DNA of 58,242 nt from Nostoc desertorum CM1-VF14 (GCA_019359245.1 JAHHHR010000012.1:1-58242), one strand, 5' to 3'; shown: positions 28,389 to 37,205, numbered from the stretch's first letter. Program-made: numbers and translations. Notes: a model not told the origin generated them from the sequence alone.

Positions 28389-29109
28389 CTAATAACTCCG
28401 CGAAAATCTGTAATCTCCCATGAATATTACATATAATGTCAATCTCCTAATATACTTCTAGACAGAAAAACTTTACCTGGCAAACTCTTTGAGTTTTGGG
28501 CATTTCTACCAATCATTAAATTTATGGAATACGCTCTGGTTAAAAAAGACAGAAATATGATAGAAGAATCAATTTCTGACTCGGAAATTGTTTACCAGCG
28601 TATTTAACTTATCAGAAAATAATTTAGGAGTCAGGACTTAAAGTTCAGAATTGAATTCTGCACGACTGGCGGTAGCGAGTCTACCAGCAAATGAATAAGT
28701 GAGTTTAAGACCCTACTAAATCTTTTCTTTTGGAGACGCACTCGCGTTCGATTTAGTGTTCAACAATAAATGGCGGTATTGAACCTTCACTAATTGATTT
28801 TGACTCCTGAATTCTTACTTCTGAATTCTTCTTTAATTAAGAATTGCCCTCACAAGAAGTTTTACAAATATTGTACCATAAAACCATCAAAGAGAAATAT
28901 ATTTTACCTATCCAAAGACATATTTTTTGCAAATTGTGATTTTGTTAGATATATCAGCTACTTTGGCTTGACCTAACTATTTATCAAGACGGAGAATCAA
29001 AGATTTATTCAGAGCGATTGGAAGAAATATTTCGATAAGTTGGTACAGCTTTACAAACAGCAGGTTTTGTAAAAAATTAAATGCAAAACTGACTATGCAT
29101 TTAAAAAAC
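28389..29109. other. Duplicated spacer upstream of array gene 2
   Basis: 721 bases. From the gene side it carries the ribosome site, the conserved inverted repeat at 28570-28590, a foldback element with ends near 28625 and 28830, and at the far end the stem-loop of array gene 3. The same order occurs in the spacers at 31205-31937 and 33710-34400. Confidence 0.7.
28570..28590. promoter_or_regulatory. Conserved inverted repeat CAATTTC-N7-GAAATTG
   Basis: A perfect 7-bp dyad about 180 bases upstream of array gene 2. Related sites with a 6-bp core are at 31389-31409, 32746-32766 and 33896-33916, each 176-190 bases before an array gene, and each followed by TTTA(C/T)CAGCGTATTT. A possible operator, although conservation could reflect recent duplication. 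Confidence 0.4.
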
Positions 29110-29742
29110 CTAACAAGGATTAACCTCAAACTTGATTTGGAACAATACATCACCGATTGTTGTCTCGATTGGATCAATTCGGACTACGGTTTCTTGACCT
29201 GTAGGTATATTTCTAGCGTTTGCGGTCAGAGTTGAATTGATACCAAAAACCGAACTCACTGGGTTCCTACATGCATTTATTGAATTTAATGTAATAGGCA
29301 CAAATTTGTCGTAAACATCTGAAAAGCCAGCCCTAAACGTTCGGTTTGGATTATCGGTAGTTGGAACTTCTCTACCTTGAAAGAGTATTCTCACGTTTAG
29401 GTCAGCGCTGCCTCCTGTAGGCACATGTGTAAAGCCAGAATATTTGACGCTAATCGGTTGAACATTAAATCCAGAAGGTACATTCAGACCGATCCGGAAA
29501 TTGCAGGATTTTGATACAACATTAGGGCGTGAAGCTTTAGCTTCAAGCGCAGAAAATGTTATTGAAAGAGTATCTTCATTTAAAACTCCCTCTATTTTTC
29601 CCGGTGGGCAACCAGTTCCCGAAAAACTTACTGGAACATTTTGAAACGAAAATCCTTGTGATTGAGCCTGTACGTGAGATAAACCCAGAACATTTAAACT
29701 CAGTAGCGTCAAACTGGAAATCAGACCAGTTAAAATTTTCAT
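29110..29742 (-). CDS. Secreted four-cysteine protein, DUF4360-like (array gene 3)
   Basis: 210 residues from MKILTGLISSLTLLSLNVLG. The frame continues upstream to 29868, but that extension covers the 3' end of the previous gene and is not expected to be translated. GTGCPPGKIEG, SKSCNFRIGLNVPSG, INACRNPVSSVFGIN and the terminal Cys are conserved. It starts only 58 bases after array gene 4, lacks the long duplicated spacer and has no clear ribosome site. It may be transcribed from the promoter of gene 4. Confidence 0.82.
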   Translation of the reverse strand: MKILTGLISSLTLLSLNVLGLSHVQAQSQGFSFQNVPVSFSGTGCPPGKIEGVLNEDTLSITFSALEAKASRPNVVSKSCNFRIGLNVPSGFNVQPISVKYSGFTHVPTGGSADLNVRILFQGREVPTTDNPNRTFRAGFSDVYDKFVPITLNSINACRNPVSSVFGINSTLTANARNIPTGQETVVRIDPIETTIGDVLFQIKFEVNPC

Positions 29743-29800
29743 CATAGTAAGTAGCTTTTGGGAAAAATTAAATGCAAAACTAACTATGCATTTAAAAAAC

Positions 29801-30436
29801 CTAACAAGGATTAAACTCAAACTTAATTTGGAACAATACCTCACCGATTGTCGTGTCGATTGTATCAATTCGGATTTGGGCTTCTCTATCTATAGATGAT
29901 ATAGTTCTACCTCTTGCCGTCAGAGTTGTATTGATACCAAAAACCGAACTCACTGGTCTACTACATGCATTTATTGTGTTTAATACAATACCTACATCTT
30001 TGCTCCAAACATCTGAGAAGCCAGCCGGAAAGGTTCGGTTTGGATTATCGGTAGTTGGAACTTCTCTACCTTGAAAGAGTATTTTCACGTTCAGGTCAGC
30101 ACTGCCTCCTGGAGGCACATTTGCAAAGCCAGCATACTTGACGCTAATCGGCTGAACATTAAATCCAGAAGGTATATTCAGACTGATCCGGAGATTGCAA
30201 GATTTTGGTAGTCCCTTAGAAGATGAAGCTAAAGCTTCAAACGCAGAAGATGTTATTGAAAGAGTTTCTCCATTCAAAACTCCCTGTACTGGCCCCGGTG
30301 GGCAACCAGTTCCCGAAAAACTTACTGGAACATTTTGAAACTCAAATCCTTGTGTTTGAGCTTGTACTTGAGATAAACCTACAGCATTTAAACTCAGTAA
30401 TGTCAAACTGGAAATCAGAACAGGGAAAATTTTCAT
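29801..30436 (-). CDS. Secreted four-cysteine protein, DUF4360-like (array gene 4)
   Basis: 211 residues. Signal peptide MKIFPVLISSLTLLSLNAVG. Cys in GTGCPPGPVQG, PKSCNLRISLNIPSG, INACSRPVSSVFGIN and at the end. The middle (FQGREVPTTDNPNRTFPAGF) is almost the same as in array gene 3, so the two share a recent origin. The GGAG ribosome site is intact. Only 132 bases separate it from array gene 5, so this one may have its own short promoter region. Confidence 0.84.
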   Translation of the reverse strand: MKIFPVLISSLTLLSLNAVGLSQVQAQTQGFEFQNVPVSFSGTGCPPGPVQGVLNGETLSITSSAFEALASSSKGLPKSCNLRISLNIPSGFNVQPISVKYAGFANVPPGGSADLNVKILFQGREVPTTDNPNRTFPAGFSDVWSKDVGIVLNTINACSRPVSSVFGINTTLTARGRTISSIDREAQIRIDTIDTTIGEVLFQIKFEFNPC

Positions 30437-30568
30437 CTAATAACTCCGCGAAAATGTGTAATCTCCTGTGAATATTAAAGGATGTTGAAAAAGGATTTTT
30501 TGTAAGATCAAAGCCTCGAAAAATTTTGTGAAAAATTAAATGCAAAACTGACTATACATTTAAAAAAC

Positions 30569-31204
30569 CTAACAACGCTTAAAAGCAAACTTTATTTGGA
30601 ACAATACATCCTTGATTGTTGTGTCAATTGTATTAATTCGGATTTGGGTTTCTTGATTTGCAGGTATACCTCTAGCTCTTGCAGTCAGAGTTGAATTGAT
30701 ACCAAAAACCGAACTGATTGGTCTACTACATGCATTTATTGTGTTTGCTATAATGTCTATATTTTTGTTCCAAGTATCTGAAAAGCCAGCCGGAAACGTT
30801 TGGTTTGGATTATTGATAGTTGCAACACTTGCACCTTGAAATGATATTTCAACTCTCAAATCAGCACTGCCCCCTGTAGGCACATCTGCAAAGCCAAGAT
30901 ACTTGACGCTAATCGGCTGAACGTTAAATCCAGAAGGTACATCAATACCGAACCGCAGATTGCAGGATGCTGATACAACCTTAGGAGGTGAAGCTAAAGC
31001 TTCAAACTGAGAGAATGTTACTGAAGCAGTATCTCCATTCAAAACTAGCTGTGCTGTTCCATTTGGGCAACCATTTCCGAAAAAAGTTCCAGCAACTTTT
31101 TGAAACTTAAATCCTGTCAGTGTTTGAGCCTGTACCTGGGATAAACCCACAACATTTAAATTCAGTAGCGTCAAACTGGAAATCAGACCAGTTAAAACTT
31201 TCAT
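30569..31204 (-). CDS. Secreted four-cysteine protein, DUF4360-like (array gene 5)
   Basis: 211 residues. Signal peptide MKVLTGLISSLTLLNLNVVG. Cys in GNGCPNGTAQL, SASCNLRFGIDVPSG, INACSRPISSVFGIN and the terminal FKRC. The terminal tripeptide is changed from NPC to KRC. GGAG ribosome site. The spacer upstream (31205-31937) is the full duplicated type. The stem-loop after the stop has one mismatch (TACATTT). Confidence 0.84.
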   Translation of the reverse strand: MKVLTGLISSLTLLNLNVVGLSQVQAQTLTGFKFQKVAGTFFGNGCPNGTAQLVLNGDTASVTFSQFEALASPPKVVSASCNLRFGIDVPSGFNVQPISVKYLGFADVPTGGSADLRVEISFQGASVATINNPNQTFPAGFSDTWNKNIDIIANTINACSRPISSVFGINSTLTARARGIPANQETQIRINTIDTTIKDVLFQIKFAFKRC

Positions 31205-31937
31205 ATAATAACTCCACGAAAATTATGTAATCTCCTATGCGTATTAGCTGCAATGTCAAACTCCTAAATATACTTCTACAAAAACAAATTTTACCTAGTA
31301 GCATTTTCTAGGTTGGAGGATTTTCTGGCAGTTCTTAATTGTCTGCAACACGCTCTGCTTAAAAGAGGCAGAAATAGGATAAAATAATCAATTTCTGACT
31401 CGGAAATTATTTATCAGCGTATTTCACTTCTCAGAAAATAATTCAGGAGTCAGGACTTAGAATTCAGAATTCAATTCTGTAGAACTGGCGGATAGGGCAG
31501 TAGTAGGTAGTTTACCAGCAGAATGCATAAATGGGTTTAATACCCTCACGAAATCTTCTCTTTTGGAGGCGCACTCACGTTCGATCTACTGTTTAAGAAT
31601 AAAATGGTAGGTCTGACCCCCACTAAATTAATTCTGACTCCTGAATTCTTACTTCTGAATTATTCTCCAATTCACAATTGCCGCCATAATAATCTTTGAA
31701 AAAATTCAAAATCACAGAGAAATATATTTTATCTATCCAAAGACTTATGTTTGGCAAATTGTGATTTTGATAGATTTATCAGCTAGTTTGACTTTACCTA
31801 ATTATTTATCAAGAGATTAAAGTTCAAGATTTCTTCCAATTGCTTTGAAGAAATCTTTTGATAAGTTGGTAAAGCAACTTTTGAGAGTTAAGCTTTGGGA
31901 AAAATTAAATGCAAAACTAACTATGCATTTAAAAAAC
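31205..31937. other. Duplicated spacer upstream of array gene 5
   Basis: 733 bases closely matching 28389-29109 in order and sequence: inverted repeat at 31389-31409, foldback between about 31440 and 31665, and the far-end stem-loop of array gene 6 at 31907-31930. No gene. Confidence 0.7.
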
Positions 31938-32570
31938 CTAACAAGGATTAAACTCAAACCTGACTTGGAACAACACCTCACCGATTGTTGTGTCAATTGT
32001 ATCAATTCGGATTTGGGTTTCTTGGCCTCTAGATATATTTGTACCTCTTGCCGTCAGAGTTGAATTGATACCAAAAACCGAACTCACTGGTCTACTACAT
32101 GCATTTATTGTGTTTAATACAATACCTACATCTTTGCTCCAAACATCTGAGAAACCAGCGTTAAACTTTTGGTTTGGATCATCGATAGTTGGAACTTCTT
32201 TACCTTGAAAAAGTATTTTCACGCTCAGGTCAGCACTGCCTCTTGTAGGCACATCTGCAAAGCCAAGATACTTAACGTTTACCGGCTGAACGTTAAATCC
32301 AGAAGGTACATTCAGACCGATCCGCAGATTGCAGGATTTTGATACAACATTAGGACGTGAAGCTTTAGCTTCAAACGCAGAAAATGTTATTGAAAGAGTA
32401 TCTCCATTTAAAACTCCCTCTATTTTTCCCGGTGGGCAACCAGTTCCCGAAAAACTTACTGGGACATTTTGAAACTCAAATCCTTGTGTTTGAGCCTGTA
32501 CCTGAGATAAACCCACAACATTTAAACTCAGTAGGGTCAAGCTGGAAATAATGCCAGTTAAAATTTTCAT
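31938..32570 (-). CDS. Secreted four-cysteine protein, DUF4360-like (array gene 6)
   Basis: 210 residues from MKILTGIISSLTLLSLNVVG; the frame extends 13 codons upstream (32609), but the GGAG site precedes the ATG at 32570. Cys in GTGCPPGKIEG, SKSCNLRIGLNVPSG, INACSRPVSSVFGIN and the last residue. Very like genes 3 and 4 in the first half. Its upstream spacer is a shorter version with the inverted repeat at 32746-32766. Confidence 0.84.
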   Translation of the reverse strand: MKILTGIISSLTLLSLNVVGLSQVQAQTQGFEFQNVPVSFSGTGCPPGKIEGVLNGDTLSITFSAFEAKASRPNVVSKSCNLRIGLNVPSGFNVQPVNVKYLGFADVPTRGSADLSVKILFQGKEVPTIDDPNQKFNAGFSDVWSKDVGIVLNTINACSRPVSSVFGINSTLTARGTNISRGQETQIRIDTIDTTIGEVLFQVRFEFNPC

Positions 32571-33073
32571 ATTGTTAGACTCCGCGAAAACATTTAATTT
32601 CCTGTACAAATTAGCTGCGACTTAAAATTACCTGAGATCCTTCTACACAAAAGAATTTTATCCAACAGTTTGTTAGGAACTTATAGCAGTTCTTAATTGT
32701 CTGTAATACGCTTTGGGTAAAGCATACAGAAATAGATAAAACAATCAATTTCTAGCTCGGAAATTATTTATCAGCGTATTTCACTTATTTAAGAATTGCC
32801 ATTTTGTTGCCAATACTATTTTTAACAATAGATAGCCAAAGATTTCTTCAGAGAGATTGGAAGAAATCTTTGGATAAGTTTGGTAAAACAAGTTGAGAGG
32901 ATGTTTTAAAAGGGTATTTTGCTCTCATGATAAATCACGGCGAAGCATATCACTACATAGTTGAACGAGCCAGAAAGGTAAGGTTAGACCTTCTGGAACT
33001 TTTAAAACATCCTCTTAGAGGCATCAGCTGTTATGAAAAATTAAATGCAAAACTGATTATGCATTTAAAAAAT
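32571..33073. other. Shorter spacer upstream of array gene 6, with inserted foldback
   Basis: 503 bases. Has the conserved inverted repeat but not the foldback of the longer spacers. A different element, 32897-33014, with a perfect 16-bp terminal repeat (GAGGATGTTTTAAAAG) lies in it. The stem-loop after array gene 7 is at 33043-33066. Confidence 0.65.
32897..33014. mobile_element. MITE-like element, 118 bp
   Basis: Perfect 16-bp terminal inverted repeat (32897-32912 and 32999-33014). Its ends resemble those of the element at 7846-8009 (GAGG..GTTT.AAAAG). It has no coding capacity. Confidence 0.72.
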
Positions 33074-33709
33074 CTAACAGGGATTAAAAGCAAACTTTAT
33101 TTTGAACAATACAGGACCGATTGTTGTGTCGATTGTATCAATTCGGATTTGGGTTTCTTGATTTGCAGGTATACTTGTAGCTCTTGCCGTCAGATTTGTA
33201 TTGATACCAAAAATTGAACTCACTGGCTTCTTACACGCATTTATTGTGCCTAAGACAATACCTACATCTTTGTTCCAAACATCTGAAAAGCCAGGGTTAA
33301 ACGTTGCGTTTGGATTATTGATAGTTGGAACTATTTGACCTTGAAATAGTATTCTAACGTTTAGGTTAGCACTGCCTCCTTTAGGCACATCTGCAAAGCC
33401 AAGATACTGGACATTAATCGGTTGAACGTTTACTCCAGAAGGTACATTAAGACCGATCCGCAGATTGCAGGCTGCGGATACAACCTTAGGAGGTGCAGCT
33501 TTAGCTTCAAACTTAGAAAATGTTACTGAAAGAGTATCTCCATTCAAAATTCCCTCTGCTGTTCCTTTTGGGCAACCATTTCCGAAAAGAGTTACTGGAA
33601 CTTTCTGAAAAGTAAATCCTTCTGGTGTTTGAGCCTGTACCTGAGATAAACCGACAACATTTAAACTCAGTAGCGTCAAGCTGGAAATAAGACCAGTTAA
33701 AATCTTCAT
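33074..33709 (-). CDS. Secreted four-cysteine protein, DUF4360-like (array gene 7)
   Basis: 211 residues from the ATG at 33709; the frame's TTG at 33718 is three codons earlier and less likely. Signal peptide MKILTGLISSLTLLSLNVVG. Cys in GNGCPKGTAEG, SAACNLRIGLNVPSG, INACKKPVSSIFGIN and the terminal residue. It is closest in pattern to array gene 2. It is the first in the direction of transcription and has the longest upstream spacer. Confidence 0.85.
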   Translation of the reverse strand: MKILTGLISSLTLLSLNVVGLSQVQAQTPEGFTFQKVPVTLFGNGCPKGTAEGILNGDTLSVTFSKFEAKAAPPKVVSAACNLRIGLNVPSGVNVQPINVQYLGFADVPKGGSANLNVRILFQGQIVPTINNPNATFNPGFSDVWNKDVGIVLGTINACKKPVSSIFGINTNLTARATSIPANQETQIRIDTIDTTIGPVLFKIKFAFNPC

Positions 33710-34640
33710 ATTTTTCAATTCCGCAAAAACGTGTAATTTCCTCTGTGCACATTTAGCTGCAACTTAAAATTCCTAAGATACTTCTACACAAAGAAATTCT
33801 ACCCAGCAGCCTCTGTGGGGTTTAGGGACTTATAGAAATTATTAATTCTGTGCCATACGCTCTGCTTAAGACAGGCAGAAATACAATCAAACAATCGATT
33901 TCTGACTCTGAAATTATTTACCAGCGTATTTCACTTATTAGACAAGAATTCAGGAGTTAAAATTCAAAATTTAGAATTGAATTCTCTACGATGGTTACTG
34001 AGCCTGTTGAAGTATTAGTGCATAGGGCGGCGAAAAGCCTTATCTAAGAGAGGCTTGTCTACGACACGCTACGCATAGCTTGCTTCTCTGTAAGAGTACG
34101 CCAACGGCATAGCTTCTCTACAAGACGCTACGCTAACACTTAGAACAAGTCCACAGCGTCTCAATAAATGAGTTTAAGACCAAAACTAAATCGTTAACGT
34201 AGTGTCTCCAAAGGAGAAAGTCTAATAGTCAAATAGTAACCTGCGGGTCTTAATTCCCCACTTATTGATTTTGACTCCTGAATTCTGATTTCTGAATTTT
34301 TCTATTGAGAATTGCCCTAACAAGCAGCCTCGATGAAATAGTAAGCCATCTGAGACAGATATTATATCTATCTAAAGACATAGATCATGTAAAATTTGAC
34401 AAATTGTTGCGGGAAAGTACGTAGGTACGTAGCGGTGGAACTGCGCTCTTGGCAAGGGTTTCCTACGTTGTAGGCGTTGTAGTAACTGCTGTCAAGTGGC
34501 GCTAGGCGATCGCGAACCTGATAGCGAGTCAGATGCTGCTACGTGGGGAACACAGCCCTTACGAGCATCAGTGCTTGTCGTCATACATCGCTTTTACCTA
34601 AGATCCTCTCAACAGCTTATTTAGCGTCGCTAAAAGTAAA
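33710..34640. other. Long spacer upstream of array gene 7
   Basis: 931 bases. Near the gene it matches the array spacers (inverted repeat 33896-33916, foldback ends near 33950 and 34300). Inserted at about 34020-34145 is a cluster of Nostoc-type dispersed repeats (GCTTCTCTACAAGACGCTACG and variants). The last 250 bases have no match to the other spacers and hold GC-richer unassigned sequence. Confidence 0.6.
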
Positions 34641-35375
34641 CTAATCTTTTAAAATCTGGATTTCATCAAGTAAATTAATCACCACATCCGCACCTCGGAC
34701 ATTATCTAACTTATCCACCCAAGTGATACCAATACAACCTGCGGCTTTAGCATTACGCGCCATTTGCATATCACCAACGGAATCACCCACCATCAATGTA
34801 GCGCTTGGTTCAACTCCCAAGGCTTGGCAAGCTTGCAAAAATAGTACTGGATCTGGTTTACTTGGTCCCTCATCTACTCCCATTTCCAACTGGATATAAT
34901 CACTTAATTGGTGATTCTCTACAAAGTTATGTACTTCTTCTGTTGTTGCAGCCGAAAGGATACCAAGTTTCAAGCCTCCTTCCTGTAAGTATTTCAACAA
35001 GTCTAAGCTACCCACAAACAGCGGCGAAGGAGCTTGTTCAATGTATTTTTCCGCTTCATCTAAAGCTTGACGGGCTATTTTTAAAGACTCAAACCATCCT
35101 TTTCCCGTTTCGGCAATATATGCCGCAGCCGCAACTTCTGTTTCACGGCGACTGGCTACTGATATCAAACCCGCTGGATCTAGGCTACTACCATTCACAC
35201 CAAACGCCATTAATAGCGGTTCGCCAATACCGGGAACTTGAGCATCTATCAATCTTGCTGCTTTTTGTGCAAGCGATCGCAAATACGTTTCTGAATCTTC
35301 TAGAGTACCGTTTTTGTCAAACAAAATTGCCTGGATATTATCAAAAGTGATGTTTCTACATTTAATAGTTGCCAC
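34641..35375 (-). CDS. HAD-family hydrolase with altered motif I
   Basis: 244 residues. Motif I reads AILFDKNGTLEDSE, where the usual second Asp of DxDxT is Asn (codon AAC at about 35310). Motif II Ser is in LGILSAATT, motif III is probably the Lys of GPSKPDP and motif IV LMVGDSVGDMQ. The helical cap follows motif I, so subfamily I (phosphoglycolate phosphatase-like). The second motif I Asp is the general acid/base in family members; its loss would lower or change phosphatase activity. The rest is intact. Substrate unknown. Confidence 0.85.
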   Translation of the reverse strand: MATIKCRNITFDNIQAILFDKNGTLEDSETYLRSLAQKAARLIDAQVPGIGEPLLMAFGVNGSSLDPAGLISVASRRETEVAAAAYIAETGKGWFESLKIARQALDEAEKYIEQAPSPLFVGSLDLLKYLQEGGLKLGILSAATTEEVHNFVENHQLSDYIQLEMGVDEGPSKPDPVLFLQACQALGVEPSATLMVGDSVGDMQMARNAKAAGCIGITWVDKLDNVRGADVVINLLDEIQILKD

Positions 35376-35460
35376 AATATTTCATTCCATTTGTTTAGTT
35401 AAAATTGAAGAGTTATGAGTTTTTATGCTTAACTCCTAACCGTTCCCAATTCTCCACATA

Positions 35461-35484
35461 AAAAAAGAGGGGAAAACCCTCTTT
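35461..35484 (-). terminator. Terminator of the S1 gene
   Basis: AAAGAGGG and CCCTCTTT with a short loop. On the transcribed strand it is followed by a run of T. It lies 51 bases after the stop codon. Confidence 0.85.
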
Positions 35485-35534
35485 ATCGAATGATTTAATA
35501 CTCTTACTTAAAAATAAGTAAAACTATAAATGTA

Positions 35535-36692
35535 TTATTCTTCAATAGCTGCTGGAATTTGTTCTTCAGTTTCCGTCGCTGCTGGAATCTCTTCTTGAGT
35601 TTCCGCAACTACTGGAATTGCTTCTTCAGTTTCCGTAGCTGCTGGAATATCTTCTTCAAGTTCTGCTGCTGGTGGAATATCTTCTTCAAGTTCTGCTGCT
35701 GGTGGAATGTCTTCTTCAAGTTCTGTTGCTGGCGGAATATCTTCTTCTGCTAAAACTTCCGTGGGTGCAGCAGTCGCAGCAGTAGCACCTTGTTGCTTGG
35801 CTAACATCTGTTCACGATATTTAGCAGCCATTTCTTCTGCCTTATCGTAGACTAAATCCCGGTTTTTAATCATGTCGCCGGGTTCGGGTTCTAGCTGCTT
35901 GGTAGACAGGGAAATCCGGCCCCTTTCTGCATCCAAGTCAATGATCATAACTTTTACTTCATCATTGACATTGAACACGCTGTGAGGCGTATCAATATGT
36001 TCGTGGGAAATCTCAGAAATGTGCAGTAGACCACTCACGCCGCCAATGTCGATGAAAGCACCGTAAGGTTTGATACCACGAACTGTACCAATTACTACTT
36101 CGCCGACTTCTAGGCGGTTCATCTTACGCTCAACCAGTGCCCGACGGTGAGATAGAACTAAGCGGTTACGTTCTTCGTCCACCTCTAGGAATTTTAATGG
36201 CAAATCTTCGCCTACCAATTCTTCTTTAGGTTTGCGGGTACTGATATGAGAGCCGGGGATAAAGCCACGTAATCCCTCAATCCGTACCAATGCTCCGCCG
36301 CGATTGGTTGCAAACACGCCAGAACGAACAGTAGCATCTTCTGCTTGTAGCTGTCGCACGCGCTCCCAAGCCCGCATATACTCAATACGGCGAATGGAAA
36401 GGGTTAATTGACCATCTTCGTTTTCATCGGTAAGGATGAAAAATTCCCGCGTTTCGTTTGACTGTAAGACTTCTTCCGGGCTATCTACCCGGTTAATAGA
36501 CATTTCTTGTATAGGAATATATGCTGCGGTTTTAGCACCAATGTCAATCAGAGCGCCGCGCGGCTCTATACTGAAAACTGTTCCTGGGACAACATCACCA
36601 GGGCTAAAATGATAATCGTATTTGTCAAGTAGAGCAGCGAAATCTTCGTGAGTGAATCCAATTTCTGTAGCGGTTAAATTCTGATTGACCAT
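35535..36692 (-). CDS. rpsA: 30S ribosomal protein S1 with acidic repeat tail
   Basis: 385 residues. Three S1 RNA-binding domains: GDVVPGTVFSIEPRGALIDIGAKTAAYIP at about 32-60, TVRSGVFATNRGGALVRIEGLRGFIPGS, and GEVVIGTVRGIKPYGAFIDIGGVSGLLHISEI, all in register. This is the shorter cyanobacterial/chloroplast-type S1. After about residue 315 the protein ends in seven decapeptide repeats of type EDIPPAAELE, strongly acidic. The repeat tail is unusual for S1. Monocistronic with its own terminator. Confidence 0.95.
   Translation of the reverse strand: MVNQNLTATEIGFTHEDFAALLDKYDYHFSPGDVVPGTVFSIEPRGALIDIGAKTAAYIPIQEMSINRVDSPEEVLQSNETREFFILTDENEDGQLTLSIRRIEYMRAWERVRQLQAEDATVRSGVFATNRGGALVRIEGLRGFIPGSHISTRKPKEELVGEDLPLKFLEVDEERNRLVLSHRRALVERKMNRLEVGEVVIGTVRGIKPYGAFIDIGGVSGLLHISEISHEHIDTPHSVFNVNDEVKVMIIDLDAERGRISLSTKQLEPEPGDMIKNRDLVYDKAEEMAAKYREQMLAKQQGATAATAAPTEVLAEEDIPPATELEEDIPPAAELEEDIPPAAELEEDIPAATETEEAIPVVAETQEEIPAATETEEQIPAAIEE
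35540..35750. repeat. 30-bp tandem repeat coding the S1 tail
   Basis: Seven units of 30 bases encode EDIPPATELE, EDIPPAAELE (twice), EDIPAATETE, EAIPVVAETQ, EEIPAATETE and EQIPAAIEE. The central units are nearly the same in DNA, which points to recent slippage expansion. Confidence 0.8.
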
Positions 36693-36988
36693 GCTGATTT
36701 GTTCCTGGTTCTAGTCTCCGTAAAGGTTGTGCGATAAGCGTGATGTGTAATGTAAACAGTTTTGTGGCAGCCTAACACTTAACATCCTTTTTCATCCTAG
36801 CGCAGAAAAGCTAGTATTAACACATATCTACTCCTAAGATTGGAAATTATATCACAATATAAAAATGATTGGTTATTTACTTAGTAGTGAAAACCAACAA
36901 AGGACATACAAAATAATATCCGTTGCTACGACGTATCGTAACAACGGATACTAAGATTCAATCTGCTTAAAAGTCTGGTAAATAGGAT

Positions 36989-37096
36989 CTACTTATCTTT
37001 TGGTTTTTCAAAGCGAGGGGGTTCGCGAAATGCGATCGCAAAAAAGATAGTACCTATACACAGAGTAAAAATCAAGATGTACGCAACGCTTTCCAT
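36989..37096 (-). CDS. psbT: Photosystem II reaction centre protein T
   Basis: A 35-residue single-span protein: MESVAYILIFTLCIGTIFF followed by AIAFREPPRFEK. It matches PsbT, which sits at the dimer interface of PSII and aids recovery of photo-damaged centres. It lies 109 bases after psbB on the same strand, the conserved cyanobacterial arrangement. Heptamer repeats separate them (37130-37200). Confidence 0.97.
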   Translation of the reverse strand: MESVAYILIFTLCIGTIFFAIAFREPPRFEKPKDK

Positions 37097-37129
37097 ATTA
37101 TGATTTCCTGCCTATCCAGCTAGTAATGA

Positions 37130-37200
37130 GGGATTAGGGATTGGGTACTGGGTATTAGGGACTAGGAAAATTTTTCCCAGTCTCCAGTCCCCAGTTTCCT
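37130..37200. repeat. Inverted heptamer repeats between psbB and psbT
   Basis: Units such as GGGATTA/GGGTATT (37130-37166) face complementary units AGTCTCC/AGTCCCC (37177-37200). The transcript can fold into a long imperfect hairpin. Confidence 0.65.
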
Positions 37201-37205
37201 GTCCT

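Noticed and set aside
29743..29868. N-terminal extension of array gene 3
   Set aside because: It translates the 3' end and spacer of the previous array gene. The signal peptide starts at 29742 as in all paralogues.
32927..33217. 96-codon plus-strand frame
   Set aside because: It is antisense to the end of array gene 7. Similar shadow frames occur opposite the other paralogues simply because the sequences are alike.
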